From: Paenibacillus phoenicis
GTDB lineage: Bacteria > Bacillota > Bacilli > Paenibacillales > Paenibacillaceae
Direction of reading: 5' to 3'
DNA: 64,000 bases
NCBI RefSeq assembly: GCF_034718895.1
Contig: NZ_JAYERP010000001.1
Location: 3,261,501 to 3,325,500 of the forward strand
The position numbers were made by a program, and so were the translations under genes. Of this stretch, positions 36,577-45,154 are shown one piece after another (within the stretch, counting starts at the first letter, position 1; every line of letters begins with the position of its first letter). The notes below the pieces were generated by a model, which ran no database searches, was not told where the DNA came from, and saw nothing but the letters and a program-made list of their open reading frames with translations.

Positions 36577-38295
36577 TTATTGATCGACGCGGGCAAGAAC
36601 GTCTTCTTGAATCCGGTTCAGACGCGACTTGGCATCTTCCGCAGATGTGCCGCAAACGCCAAAATAGAATTTGATCTTCGGTTCCGTACCCGAAGGGCGC
36701 AGACAGAACCACGAACCGTCATCCAGCAAAAACTTCAGCACGTTCTCCTTCGGCAATCCGTCCAGGCCATGCGAGTAATCGAGTACTTCGGATACACGCA
36801 CGCCCCCAACTTCCTGCGGCGGGTTGCTGCGGAAGGCTTCCATCAACGCCCCGATTTGGGCCAGGCCGTCCTTGCCTTTTAACGTACGGGAAGCTAACGT
36901 TTCGCGGTAATAGCCGAACTGTTGGTACAGCTCCTCCAACACGTCGATCAAGGTCTTTCCTTGGCGTTTGTAATACGCTGCCGCTTCGCAGATCAACATC
37001 GAGGCTACGACGGCATCCTTATCGCGCGCATAGTTGCCTGCCAGATATCCGTAGCTTTCCTCATAACCGAACAAATAAGTATACTCGCCGGAAGCTTCAA
37101 ATTCGTTCATCTTCTCACCGATATATTTGAAGCCGGTCAGCGTGTTAAACACCACAGCCCCATAGTGGCGGGCAATCGCAGCGCCAAATTCGCTGGTTAC
37201 AATCGTCTTGACAACCGCGCCGTTGTTCGGAAGCTTTCCTCTTTCCTTCATTTGACTCAATACATAATGAACGAGCAAGGAGCCCGATTGGTTACCGGTA
37301 AGAATTTCATATTCGCCGTCCCGCGTGCGCACAACGGCCCCCATTCGGTCAGCATCAGGGTCTGTACCGATCAAGATATCCGCGCCCACTTGCTTGCCGA
37401 GCTCGATAGCCATCGTGAACGCTTCCCGTTCTTCTGGGTTCGGGGACTTCACCGTTGGAAAATCACCATCCGGCATTTCCTGTTCCTTCACAATATGCAC
37501 TTGGGTAAAACCAAGCTTCTCCAAAGCACGGCGAACCGGAAGGTTCCCTGTCCCATGCAGCGGCGTAAAGACAACCACCAGATCTTTAGCTGCTCCGGAA
37601 GTCATGAGCTCGCGATTGACACTGGTGTTCGCCACTGTATCCGCAAAGGCTTCATCCTCGTCGGCGCCCAGCCATACGAGCAATCCCTTCGCTTCTGCTT
37701 CTTCGCGGCTTAACCGTTTGACTTGGGCGAAGGAAGCGACCTTCTGAATGCGAGCAATAACCTGCTCCGCTTCATGCGGAACGAGCTGGCCGCCCGTCGA
37801 GTTATATACTTTATAGCCGTTGTACTCCGGCGGGTTATGACTTGCTGTGATGACGATACCCCCGGTGGCCTTCTGAGCGCGTACAGAGTAGGAGAGCTGC
37901 GGCGTTGGGCGCAACGATGGGAACAGCTTGGCCACGATGCCGTTGCCGGCCAGCACCAAAGCAGCTTCCAGCGCAAACTCCGGCGAGAAGTGACGGCAAT
38001 CATGCGCAATGACGACCGAAGGTGCCCCGGCTTGGCCCGCATGCGCTTCCAGAATATATTCGGCAAACCCTTGCGAAGCACGGGCTACCGTATAACGGTT
38101 CATGCGGTTGCTCCCCGCGCCGATCACACCGCGCAACCCGCCTGTCCCAAACTCCAGGTCACGATAGAAACGGTCCTCGAGTTCGGCTGGGTTATTTTCC
38201 AAATCACGCAATTCCTGTTTGGTTGCTTCATCAATCGTTGGGTCCTGCAGCCAGCTCGCCAGCTTCTCACGGACGGCATTACTGATTTCAGTCAT
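36577..38295 (-). CDS. pgcA: Phosphoglucomutase/phosphomannomutase (PgcA type)
   Basis: Alpha-D-phosphohexomutase, 572 residues, converting glucose-6-P and glucose-1-P for UDP-glucose and cell-envelope polysaccharides. All four family loops are present: active serine ITASHNPPEYNGYK near 150, metal loop GTDPDADRMGAV near 310, sugar loop YEESYGYLAGNYA near 410 and phosphate loop RPSGTEPKIKFYFG near 545. The start has a good AGGAGGA site. It lies between the cell-wall polymer genes and fabZ. Confidence 0.94.
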   Translation of the reverse strand: MTEISNAVREKLASWLQDPTIDEATKQELRDLENNPAELEDRFYRDLEFGTGGLRGVIGAGSNRMNRYTVARASQGFAEYILEAHAGQAGAPSVVIAHDCRHFSPEFALEAALVLAGNGIVAKLFPSLRPTPQLSYSVRAQKATGGIVITASHNPPEYNGYKVYNSTGGQLVPHEAEQVIARIQKVASFAQVKRLSREEAEAKGLLVWLGADEDEAFADTVANTSVNRELMTSGAAKDLVVVFTPLHGTGNLPVRRALEKLGFTQVHIVKEQEMPDGDFPTVKSPNPEEREAFTMAIELGKQVGADILIGTDPDADRMGAVVRTRDGEYEILTGNQSGSLLVHYVLSQMKERGKLPNNGAVVKTIVTSEFGAAIARHYGAVVFNTLTGFKYIGEKMNEFEASGEYTYLFGYEESYGYLAGNYARDKDAVVASMLICEAAAYYKRQGKTLIDVLEELYQQFGYYRETLASRTLKGKDGLAQIGALMEAFRSNPPQEVGGVRVSEVLDYSHGLDGLPKENVLKFLLDDGSWFCLRPSGTEPKIKFYFGVCGTSAEDAKSRLNRIQEDVLARVDQ

Positions 38296-38333
38296 GATAG
38301 GTTCTCCTCCTTAGTGATTACGATTACGCCCGA

Positions 38334-38756
38334 TTAAGACAAGGCGAACATGATGTCTCCCTCGGCAACAATTTTATCGTCCACTTTCGCAATGGCATGG
38401 CCTTTACCGATGGAGCCCTTCATCCGGGTCACTTCGACCTCCAAGCGCAGCGTATCTCCCGGGACCACTTGCCCGCGGAAGCGGAATCCATCCAGTCCAG
38501 CCAAGAAGCCGATCTTCCCGCGGTTCTCCTCGACGTTAAGGATCGCAACGGCGCCGACCTGCGCGAGCGCTTCCGTAATCAGTACGCCAGGCATTACAGG
38601 GTATCCCGGAAAATGCCCGGTAAAGAACGGCTCATTCATCGTGACGTTCTTGATCCCGACGGCGCGTTTGCCTTCTTCCAGCTCAATAATGCGGTCCACC
38701 AGCAAAAACGGAGGACGGTGCGGCAGGATTTCCTGAATTTGGTTCGTGTTCAACAT
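38334..38756 (-). CDS. fabZ: 3-hydroxyacyl-ACP dehydratase FabZ
   Basis: FabZ dehydrates 3-hydroxyacyl-ACP in type II fatty acid synthesis. The 140-residue protein carries [14 protein letters not shown] at about 10-24 and the active-site region [21 protein letters not shown] (His near 49, with the catalytic Glu in ITEALAQ). The start at 38756 was chosen because GGAGA lies at 7-bp spacing and the protein then has the family length; a frame running further upstream adds 16 residues without a site. As in B. subtilis (ywpB), it lies near flhP, flhO and mbl. Confidence 0.95.
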   Translation of the reverse strand: MLNTNQIQEILPHRPPFLLVDRIIELEEGKRAVGIKNVTMNEPFFTGHFPGYPVMPGVLITEALAQVGAVAILNVEENRGKIGFLAGLDGFRFRGQVVPGDTLRLEVEVTRMKGSIGKGHAIAKVDDKIVAEGDIMFALS

Positions 38757-38849
38757 ATGTAAGTCTCCTTTCGGTTTATGGCATGAGTTTCGGATCGTGC
38801 GCATCCCAACTTGAATAAAAATGCGGGTATCCGGTCACACTGTAGTTAT

Positions 38850-38930
38850 CCTTCGCCTCTGCAGAAGCGAAGGTTAAGATAAGGGGCTTATCCGCAAACG
38901 ACCTTCCGGTCGATTACGGATATAGCCCTT
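38850..38930. other. Two tandem hairpins in the fabZ leader region
   Basis: CCTTCGC (38850-38856) and GCGAAGG (38867-38873) around TCTGCAGA form the first hairpin. The second, 38881-38930, has nested arms AAGGGGCT, ATCCG and CGACC pairing with GGTCG, CGGAT and AGCCCTT. Both lie between the EpuA-like gene terminator and fabZ. No FapR-type operator was recognised. Confidence 0.5.
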
Positions 38931-38980
38931 TTGACGGTTTTCCCCACCTAAGTCCCCCATCATTATACATTTTTCGCCTA

Positions 38981-39011
38981 CAAAAAGAAAACTCCCGTCA
39001 GCCGAGAGTTT
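38981..39011 (-). terminator. Terminator after the EpuA-like gene
   Basis: On the minus strand AACTC and GAGTT arms with additional inner pairing are followed by TTCTTTTTG. The stem is imperfect. Confidence 0.65.
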
Positions 39012-39073
39012 GTGGACATTTTTGTTATTTTCGTTCTGTTTCTTCTATATATATAGAGGCGATCTGATTGGCC

Positions 39074-39274
39074 TTATGGAGCAAAGACCAGATCAAGTAC
39101 ATGCTTCCAAGTTGCCCAGTTCCAAATATCGGACATATCCTGTTTGCCGAACACGACATACCCTACGACCATACCTGCCGCCAGAGCTGCGACAAGAACG
39201 AGCAACACAAGCACGATCTTCAGGATGACGATCCAGGCCGGCCGTTTGCTCACCGGTTGACTGTCTTCACTCAT
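39074..39274 (-). CDS. EpuA-like small membrane protein (DNA-directed RNA polymerase subunit beta-related, PF11772)
   Basis: A 66-residue protein with one membrane segment (about 15-40, WIVILKIVLVLLVLVAALAAG) and a conserved-looking C-terminal tail IWNWATWKHVLDLVF. This resembles the EpuA family, often annotated as an RNA polymerase beta-related protein although no polymerase domain is visible. The ATG at 39274 has GGTGG at 8-base spacing; an ATG at 39286 is too close to it. It immediately follows flhP and may be cotranscribed with flhO-flhP. Confidence 0.75.
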   Translation of the reverse strand: MSEDSQPVSKRPAWIVILKIVLVLLVLVAALAAGMVVGYVVFGKQDMSDIWNWATWKHVLDLVFAP

Positions 39275-39286
39275 GAAGCATCCCAC

Positions 39287-40108
39287 CTATCCGCGCAAGT
39301 TGTTGGCTAGACCCATCATCGTTTCACCCGAGGTTAGCGCACGAGCTGTCAATTGGTAGGCGCGCTGCACCTGGAGCATTTCCGCCATCGCTTCCGTTAA
39401 ATCTACGTTAGAGGCTTCCAGCGCCCCTTGGCGCAGGCTGGCCCGCTGTTCCTGCGGGAGCGACAAGTTATCCACCATCGCTTCGGCAGGGTCAAGACCC
39501 GCTGCTAGAACAAAGAGGTTCCCGTCCTTCTGAACGAGTGCATCCGGCCGCTCCGCCGTCAACAACGCGATTCGTCCCACTTCCGTTGTGCCTTCCCCAT
39601 TGGTTGCCAGGATATTCCCTTCAGCGTCAATGCTAAGCTTGGCATCGGACGGGAACGTGATCGGTTCACCTTCAGCGTTTAAGACCACATACCCTAGTTG
39701 ATTCACCAAGAAGGCTGACTCGGCATCATCCGGATCCGGTTGAATGTGAAAATCCCCGCCCCGGGTATAGGCAACGACACCTTCCGGCGTCAACACACTA
39801 AACATCGCATTGCCTTGAATGGCCAAATCCGTCAAATTGCCGGTCGCTTGAATCGAGCCCTGAGCATAATTGACGGTGACCTGCGACATTCTGGAGCCAA
39901 AACCAAGGGTGAATCCAGACGGTGTAGCCCGGCCCGGCAGATTCAGATCGGAAGTCTGGTTCTGCACCCGGGTCAGCGTGTCTTCAAAGTTGGCTTCTTT
40001 TCGTTTATACCCTACTGTGTTCGCATTGGCGATATTATCGGCCAGCAAGTCCAAACGCTGTTGAATGCCGCTCATCGATACCATCGCGCTGATGACGGTG
40101 TTATTCAT
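39287..40108 (-). CDS. flhP: Flagellar rod/hook-basal body protein FlhP (FlgG/FlgF family)
   Basis: A distal-rod type protein of the flagellar basal body, 273 residues. The N-terminal rod motif ANANTVGYKRKEANFED is at about 28-44, and the C-terminal D0 signature (EASNVDLTEAMAEMLQVQRA, ending ALTSGETMMGLANNL) is intact. Position after flhO and mbl matches B. subtilis mbl-flhO-flhP, which is transcribed apart from the main fla/che operon. Confidence 0.93.
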   Translation of the reverse strand: MNNTVISAMVSMSGIQQRLDLLADNIANANTVGYKRKEANFEDTLTRVQNQTSDLNLPGRATPSGFTLGFGSRMSQVTVNYAQGSIQATGNLTDLAIQGNAMFSVLTPEGVVAYTRGGDFHIQPDPDDAESAFLVNQLGYVVLNAEGEPITFPSDAKLSIDAEGNILATNGEGTTEVGRIALLTAERPDALVQKDGNLFVLAAGLDPAEAMVDNLSLPQEQRASLRQGALEASNVDLTEAMAEMLQVQRAYQLTARALTSGETMMGLANNLRG

Positions 40109-40147
40109 GCCGCACCTCCTGTATTAAGCAAAAGCAACCGCACATGA

Positions 40148-41050
40148 TCATTGTACTTTGCCAATTTCATTAACCGCTTTATCCAAGCTTCTATCATAAT
40201 ATTGAATGATTTTTTGGTTGGATTCATAAGCTCGTTGCGCAGCCAGCAAATCCACCATGGATTGGGCGGTATCGACATTGGATACCTCAAGATAGCCTTG
40301 GCGTACCACAGCCCCATCCGCTCCAGCCACCAGCTCACGTACTCCCGCCGCCTCTTCATCCGCAACCCGGAAGACGCCGTTGCCTTCACGGACAAGCTGG
40401 TAAGGCTGTTCTACCACTGTAATTCCCAAGGCACCCAGATTCACCAGGGCACCGGTATTATCCACTGCCGTTAAATTTCCGGCTTCATCGCTGGACAACG
40501 TGTCCACGGACAAGCCTGCATTCAGGATGATCGGATTGCCGTCAGCGTCCAGCACCCGATAACCGGTGGACGTTCTCAGCTCTCCCGCCGCATTCACCGT
40601 GAAGCTGCCGTCCCGGGTATATCGTACATTCCCCTCGTTATCCGCAACGGCGAAAAAGGCCTGCGGCTGATAAATCACTTCGCCGTCCTCTGTGACGAAT
40701 TTACCGGAAGCGTCAAACGCATAAGGCTCACCCGTTGCCGGGTCATTCAAGCTAAGCTGCGAGATCAAGGCAAAATCGGTATTCTTTCCGGTTTCCTTCA
40801 AATCCCCTTGCGTAAACGCCGGCAAGCTCTCTTCCGCAAACACCCCGGTTACCAGCTTCCCGATTTGCTTGTTGTTCCCGGACTGCTTGTCCCCCATCAA
40901 GGAAATCAGCATTTCGGGAAAAGAGCGCGCTACGGTATTCACCGACTTGTAGCCCGGTGTGTTGAGATTGGCGATATTCTGCGTAACTGTATCATGCCGC
41001 CGTTGCTCGGCGATCATACCGGATGCTGCGGTATAGAGACCTCTTAGCAT
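40148..41050 (-). CDS. flhO: Flagellar rod/hook-basal body protein FlhO (FlgF/FlgG family)
   Basis: A 300-residue proximal or distal rod protein. It begins MLRGLYTAASGMIAEQRRHD with the rod motif NIANLNTPGYKSVNT at about 26-40, and ends with SNVDTAQSMVDLLAAQRAYE and a D0 helix. A GGAGGT site lies 5 bases before the ATG. It shares its order with flhP (39 bp downstream) and mbl upstream. Confidence 0.93.
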   Translation of the reverse strand: MLRGLYTAASGMIAEQRRHDTVTQNIANLNTPGYKSVNTVARSFPEMLISLMGDKQSGNNKQIGKLVTGVFAEESLPAFTQGDLKETGKNTDFALISQLSLNDPATGEPYAFDASGKFVTEDGEVIYQPQAFFAVADNEGNVRYTRDGSFTVNAAGELRTSTGYRVLDADGNPIILNAGLSVDTLSSDEAGNLTAVDNTGALVNLGALGITVVEQPYQLVREGNGVFRVADEEAAGVRELVAGADGAVVRQGYLEVSNVDTAQSMVDLLAAQRAYESNQKIIQYYDRSLDKAVNEIGKVQ

Positions 41051-41127
41051 GACTTACCTCCAGACGCTATGTATTCTAAATGCCCTATTCCTCGGGCAAT
41101 TCATTCCTTCTTTATATTATCGGACGA

Positions 41128-42126
41128 TTAGAACTTTCTTCTTAGCACCTTGTCCAAATTATCGAGCATAATCCCCGTACCCTTTACCACACAGTGCATC
41201 GGATCTTCCGCAATGAGCACCGGTACGTGAAGCTCTTCGGCAAGCAGCTCGTCCAACCCGTTCAGCAGAGCGCCTCCTCCGGTCAAAATCACGCCGCGGT
41301 CAATGATGTCGGCGGACAATTCCGGCGGAGTGCGCTCCAGCACCGATTTGGCGGTGGCAACAATGGAGGATACCGGATCAGCCAGGGCCTCCTGGATTTC
41401 TTTCGCCGTGATCGTCACGGTCAGCGGCAGTCCGGACACCATGTCCCGTCCGCGGATATCCATCTCCGCCTGCCGTCCGTTCGGGTGCACCGTTCCGATT
41501 CCAATTTTGATATCCTCTGCTGTCCGTTCCCCGATCAACAGCTTGTACTTCGTTTTAATATATTTAATGATGGCAGCATCAAACTTGTCCCCAGCGACTT
41601 TAAGTGACGAGGCCGTGACGATGTCTCCCATGGAGAGCACCGCCACATCCGTCGTCCCGCCGCCGATATCGACAACCATGTTGCCGCTCGGTTCGAAAAT
41701 ATCCATGCCAGCCCCAATTGCAGCCGCTTTAGGTTCTTCTTCTAAATACACTTCTTTGGCGCCGCTGTGTTCGGCGGCTTCGCGAATCGATTTCTGCTCG
41801 ACCGACGTAATGTTCGTTGGCGCGCAGATCAGAATTCTCGGATGGCTGTACCAGCTTCGCCCGCCCACCCGGTCAATAAAATACTTCAACATCGTTTCCG
41901 TAATTTCAAAATCGGCAATGACTCCGTCCTTCAAGGGACGAATTGCAGTGATATTTCCAGGCGTACGACCTACCATCCGTCTAGCTTCCTCACCGACGGC
42001 CAGTACCCGTTTCCCGTCGCTGTCAATGGCGACAACGGAAGGTTCGTCAAGTACGACTCCCTTCCCCTTGATATGAATTAGCACATTGGCCGTGCCTAAA
42101 TCAATCCCAATATCCTTGCCCATCAT
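41128..42126 (-). CDS. mbl: MreB-like cell-shape protein Mbl
   Basis: Bacterial actin guiding lateral cell-wall synthesis. Of 332 residues, the phosphate-1 motif is DIGIDLGTANVLIHIKGKG, with DIGGGTTDVAVLSMG near 165 (phosphate 2) and ILTGGGALLNGLDELL near 285 (adenosine). The start is an ATG pair at 42126/42123 after GGGGGA; a TTG further upstream is not needed. The location directly after spoIIID identifies it as Mbl rather than MreB, which normally lies with mreCD. Confidence 0.95.
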   Translation of the reverse strand: MMGKDIGIDLGTANVLIHIKGKGVVLDEPSVVAIDSDGKRVLAVGEEARRMVGRTPGNITAIRPLKDGVIADFEITETMLKYFIDRVGGRSWYSHPRILICAPTNITSVEQKSIREAAEHSGAKEVYLEEEPKAAAIGAGMDIFEPSGNMVVDIGGGTTDVAVLSMGDIVTASSLKVAGDKFDAAIIKYIKTKYKLLIGERTAEDIKIGIGTVHPNGRQAEMDIRGRDMVSGLPLTVTITAKEIQEALADPVSSIVATAKSVLERTPPELSADIIDRGVILTGGGALLNGLDELLAEELHVPVLIAEDPMHCVVKGTGIMLDNLDKVLRRKF

Positions 42127-42372
42127 TCGATCCCCCAAAGCGTATTTTTGTAAATCACGGAAAGGACGTAGCGGTCCTACCTCATGTGATATGGCAGAAG
42201 CGTCCCGCTGACTAGGTGTTGTTTATCGACAAAAGTCGAAGAATATCGCGAAATTTCGGGATAAATGGATGAAAATCCACATCATCTTATACCATATTTA
42301 AAAATACCATACTTTAGGGGATTGATTCAATGATTATCGTTCGATGAGTGAACTAAATAAATTCATTACTCA

Positions 42373-42657
42373 TTAATTAACGGAGCTAATCACCTCACGT
42401 TTGGATTGACCTTTTTTCTTATACTTGATCTTCGTTGCTTCACCGCCGCGCAAGTGTCTAATCGATTTGTGATATTCGAGAATGTGCTTCACCTGATCCG
42501 CTAAATCCGGATTAATCTCCGGCAAACGTTCGGTTAAATCCTTGTGCACCGTGCTTTTCGAAACGCCGAATTCCTTGGCGATCGTCCGAACTGTGTGCCG
42601 TGTCTCCACGATGCACCGTCCAATCTTTATCGTCCGTTCCTTGATGTAATCGTGCAC
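42373..42657 (-). CDS. spoIIID: Sporulation transcriptional regulator SpoIIID
   Basis: A 94-residue DNA-binding protein that acts in the mother cell, repressing and activating many sigma-E genes and priming sigma-K expression. It is very close to the B. subtilis protein as I recall it: MHDYIKERTIKIG at the start, the helix-turn-helix TIAKEFGVSKSTVHKDLTER at about 25-45, and YHKSIRHLRGGEATKIKYKK near the end. The start is GTG after GGGAGG. A sigma-E-type promoter (42693-42720) is well placed. Confidence 0.97.
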   Translation of the reverse strand: MHDYIKERTIKIGRCIVETRHTVRTIAKEFGVSKSTVHKDLTERLPEINPDLADQVKHILEYHKSIRHLRGGEATKIKYKKKGQSKREVISSVN

Positions 42658-42692
42658 GCTCCCGCCTCCCTCAACTCGAGATAGTTTGGTAC

Positions 42693-42720
42693 ATTATATG
42701 AGGGGCGGGCTTAGATATTC
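42693..42720 (-). promoter_or_regulatory. Sigma-E-type promoter for spoIIID
   Basis: On the minus strand GAATATC (42720-42714), 13 bases, then CATATAAT (42700-42693), close to the known sigma-E pattern (ATATT about 13-15 bases before CATACAnT). spoIIID is sigma-E-dependent in B. subtilis. Confidence 0.7.
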
Positions 42721-42856
42721 TTTGTTTCCAAGCGTGACAAGCCTTTGCGGGGCCTTTTATTTTACCGTTGGTTACTAAGGGAGTAGCTGCAGCTCGGTTG
42801 GACAAGTGAAGTGAAGTGCGTAAAACGGAGTAATGGAGTTACCATCTTCATGCTTC

Positions 42857-43054
42857 ATAAAGGACTTTTTTGGCCTTATTTGGGCGTTCGAGCTTGATCT
42901 GCACGAGATAAGGACAAAATAGGCTCTTATTTGTCTCGATCCTCAGGAAAACAAGCCTTATGAGGCTTGGATCAAAAAAATAAGGCCAATATTTTCCCTT
43001 ATTTACTCGGGAAGCCGGAATTTCCGGTAAATAAGGCCTTTTTGTACCCTTATT
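42857..43054. repeat. Intergenic array of CCTTATT / AATAAGG motifs
   Basis: CTTATT cores near 42875, 42926, 42957, 42998 and 43048 and AATAAGG cores near 42908, 42980 and 43030 form several short inverted repeats; successive cores are often about 50 bp apart. It resembles the tails of the units at 6558-6740 and 31012-31194 but lacks the TAACGGA half. The bases at 42721-42856 hold nothing I can name. Confidence 0.55.
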
Positions 43055-43066
43055 GCGAATGAGGAC

Positions 43067-43099
43067 AAAAAAAAAAACGGAGAGCTCTTCGCTCTCCGT
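43067..43099 (-). terminator. Terminator after spoIIQ
   Basis: On the minus strand ACGGAGAGC and GCTCTCCGT pair around GAAGA and are followed by a run of 11 or more T. Confidence 0.93.
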
Positions 43100-43177
43100 C
43101 AGGCCTGCTGCCGTAGTCCTCGATGTTTGGATCGGCTGGCAGTGCCTTACATGGGATGGATGGGTTATTGCAAAACG

Positions 43178-43924
43178 TTAGTTTTTCGGAAGTACGGATT
43201 CCGGATTCACCAGCTCGCCATTTTCATAAATTGCAAAATGGACGTGGTTGTCGAGATCCTTCTCCACTTCGTTGCGGCCGGCGCTGCCGATAATGTCGCC
43301 TTGCTTCACTTCGGCATCCTTCTTCACCTTAACTTCGCCTAAGCTTTCGTATACCGTCTTCAGGTTGTTAGCGTGCGTAATTTCCACCACGTACCCGAGG
43401 AGCGGCACTTCTTCAACCCGCGTCACTTTCCCGCTCATGGCAGCCGTGACTTCGAAAGGCTTACGGTCTTCGCGCGCCAAGTCGATCCCGGTGTTTGGCG
43501 TAAACGTATCGTTGTACTGCACCAGGGCGGCTTGATGTTCTTCGGCCGTGCCATCCTTCTCATAGAACGGCTTCACCACACTAACTTCGGCGGCATTCAC
43601 TACCGGCCAAGCGAGATCTTCGGAGGAGGCGATGACTTCGGTTGCTTCTTCCTCTGTCGTTCCCTCTCCCGTTGCGGCTTCCTCTTCGCCAGACAGGTTT
43701 ACGGTGTCGGTCACGCTGGCGGGGGTCGAGTCCATCGGCTTGTTGCTCGCATCCTGGTAGACCCACACTAAGGTTAGTATAATTGCCGCTGCCGCCACAT
43801 ACGCTGCCGGGTAAACCCATCTCTTTGACAATAATCTCTTCCACGCGGATACCGGCTTCACCGGTTCTCCCAGTCCCATTTTAGGAGATTCCTCGTGACT
43901 TGTTTTTTTCTGGTTTTCATTCAT
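43178..43924 (-). CDS. spoIIQ: SpoIIQ, forespore LytM-domain protein
   Basis: SpoIIQ sits in the forespore membrane and binds SpoIIIAH across the intermembrane space during engulfment. The 248-residue protein has a cytoplasmic N-terminus, one membrane segment (about 37-55, YPAAYVAAAAIILTLVWVY), an acidic linker and a LytM/M23-type domain (about 125-245). The first metal ligand of active M23 enzymes is changed: the usual HTGID is NTGID, while HVHF is kept near 228, so it is probably not an active peptidase, as for B. subtilis SpoIIQ. A forespore-type promoter lies just upstream and spoIID follows the same order as in B. subtilis. Confidence 0.93.
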   Translation of the reverse strand: MNENQKKTSHEESPKMGLGEPVKPVSAWKRLLSKRWVYPAAYVAAAAIILTLVWVYQDASNKPMDSTPASVTDTVNLSGEEEAATGEGTTEEEATEVIASSEDLAWPVVNAAEVSVVKPFYEKDGTAEEHQAALVQYNDTFTPNTGIDLAREDRKPFEVTAAMSGKVTRVEEVPLLGYVVEITHANNLKTVYESLGEVKVKKDAEVKQGDIIGSAGRNEVEKDLDNHVHFAIYENGELVNPESVLPKN

Positions 43925-43944
43925 TTGCTCATCACCTCAGTAAC

Positions 43945-43973
43945 CAGTGTTACCGGGGTGAACTCTTTTATAC
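43945..43973 (-). promoter_or_regulatory. Sigma-F-type promoter for spoIIQ
   Basis: On the minus strand GTATA (43973-43969), 14 bases, then GGTAACACTG (43954-43945), which fits the known sigma-F -10 pattern GGnnAnAnTR at every defined position; the spacer is one base shorter than usual. Confidence 0.7.
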
Positions 43974-44026
43974 TTCGTCTATATACTTTTTTTTTCAGAA
44001 AAAAGAGAAACTTCGCATTCAAGCCA

Positions 44027-45154
44027 CTACTTGAGAAAATGGGAGACCTGCTGAAACGAGATTCCCGTGTAGTAGTGTTTGAGGATTTGCGTGGTTGTAT
44101 AACCCTCTTTCGCCATCCCGTTCGCTCCCCACTGGCTCATGCCAACGCCGTGGCCGTAGCCATAGGTGGTGATCTTCACGGTATCGCCGGCCACCGCCAG
44201 CGTAAACTGGCTGGAGCGAAGGTCCAGCTTCTCCCTAACTTCCCGGCCGGTGTACACCTTGTCGCCGATGCGAATTTCTTTCACCCGACGCCCGGTGGTC
44301 CAAGAGAGGATCTTAAACAGCTTGTCGGCACTCAGCTTCGACGCCGCCGCTTTGGCTTGGGCTTCCCCCTGATCCAGCGCAGCTAATGCGGTCTGCACCG
44401 GTTCCGGCACTTTCTGTCCCAGCTTGGCGTAAAGCTGGGTGAGCGGCATTTCCACGGTTTCGCGGTTGTTCGGATTGATCGCCGCATCCCATGGGCTAGG
44501 CACGCTGCGCAAATAAGGAATTTTCAGCGACCAATATTCCTCGGAGTTCTCCGTGTATCCGCCGCTGGAAGAGAAGAAGGAAGCGGTGATCGGCTGTCCG
44601 CGGAACGTCATGACGATTCCTGCGGTCTGCCGGACGGCTTGACGCAGCTTCTCCAGCTCTGCGCCCTTCCCCCGGCTTGGCCACTCTTCCAATTCCGCAC
44701 GGGGGAGATAGACTTGATGTTCAATGGTGTCGTTGACATCCGCATCTTTGCTCCCGGTGCCTGAGGGTTCTCCAGCGGCCAGCCGCTGGACGATAAAGGT
44801 GCGCGCCGCGATGGCCTGCGCTTTGAGTGCCGCGAGCTCGAAGTCCGCCGGCATCTCGGCGGCGAGCACGCCGGTGACGTATTGCTCGAGCGGCACGGTC
44901 TCGACCACGCCGGTGCGCGTGAGATAGACGCGCACCGGCGGCCCGCCCGCGGCCGCCGCGTCAGCGGCGTCCGGCTGCGCGGGCGGAGCCTCAGCGCGAG
45001 CCGCGTCCTGCGGGCGCGGCTCCGCTGTCGGCGGCACGGCGGCAGACGGCGTCTGCGCCGCCGCCGGGTCGTGGCGCACGGCGGGCGCCTGCGCCGTGCG
45101 CCACGCGATCAGCGCTGGCAGCAGCAGCGCCAGCGCGATCAGCGCCGCCGCCAC
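44027..45154 (-). CDS. spoIID: Stage II sporulation protein D (probable 5' frameshift)
   Basis: SpoIID is a lytic transglycosylase in the mother-cell membrane that, with SpoIIM and SpoIIP, thins septal peptidoglycan during engulfment. The 375-residue frame shows a membrane segment right at its start (AAALIALALLLPALIAW), a Pro/Ala-rich linker, then the SpoIID domain with VRVYLTRTGVVETVPLEQYV, the catalytic-Glu region TGVLAAEMPADFELAALKAQ and the final GYGHGVGMSQWGANGMA. The only start in this frame is a GTG (45154) with no basic residues before the membrane segment and no clear ribosome site, and the frame has a stop at about 45229-45231. The adjoining +1-related frame (45155-45596) ends in a basic patch that would fit as the missing cytoplasmic N-terminus. 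Confidence 0.88.
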   Translation of the reverse strand: MAAALIALALLLPALIAWRTAQAPAVRHDPAAAQTPSAAVPPTAEPRPQDAARAEAPPAQPDAADAAAAGGPPVRVYLTRTGVVETVPLEQYVTGVLAAEMPADFELAALKAQAIAARTFIVQRLAAGEPSGTGSKDADVNDTIEHQVYLPRAELEEWPSRGKGAELEKLRQAVRQTAGIVMTFRGQPITASFFSSSGGYTENSEEYWSLKIPYLRSVPSPWDAAINPNNRETVEMPLTQLYAKLGQKVPEPVQTALAALDQGEAQAKAAASKLSADKLFKILSWTTGRRVKEIRIGDKVYTGREVREKLDLRSSQFTLAVAGDTVKITTYGYGHGVGMSQWGANGMAKEGYTTTQILKHYYTGISFQQVSHFLK

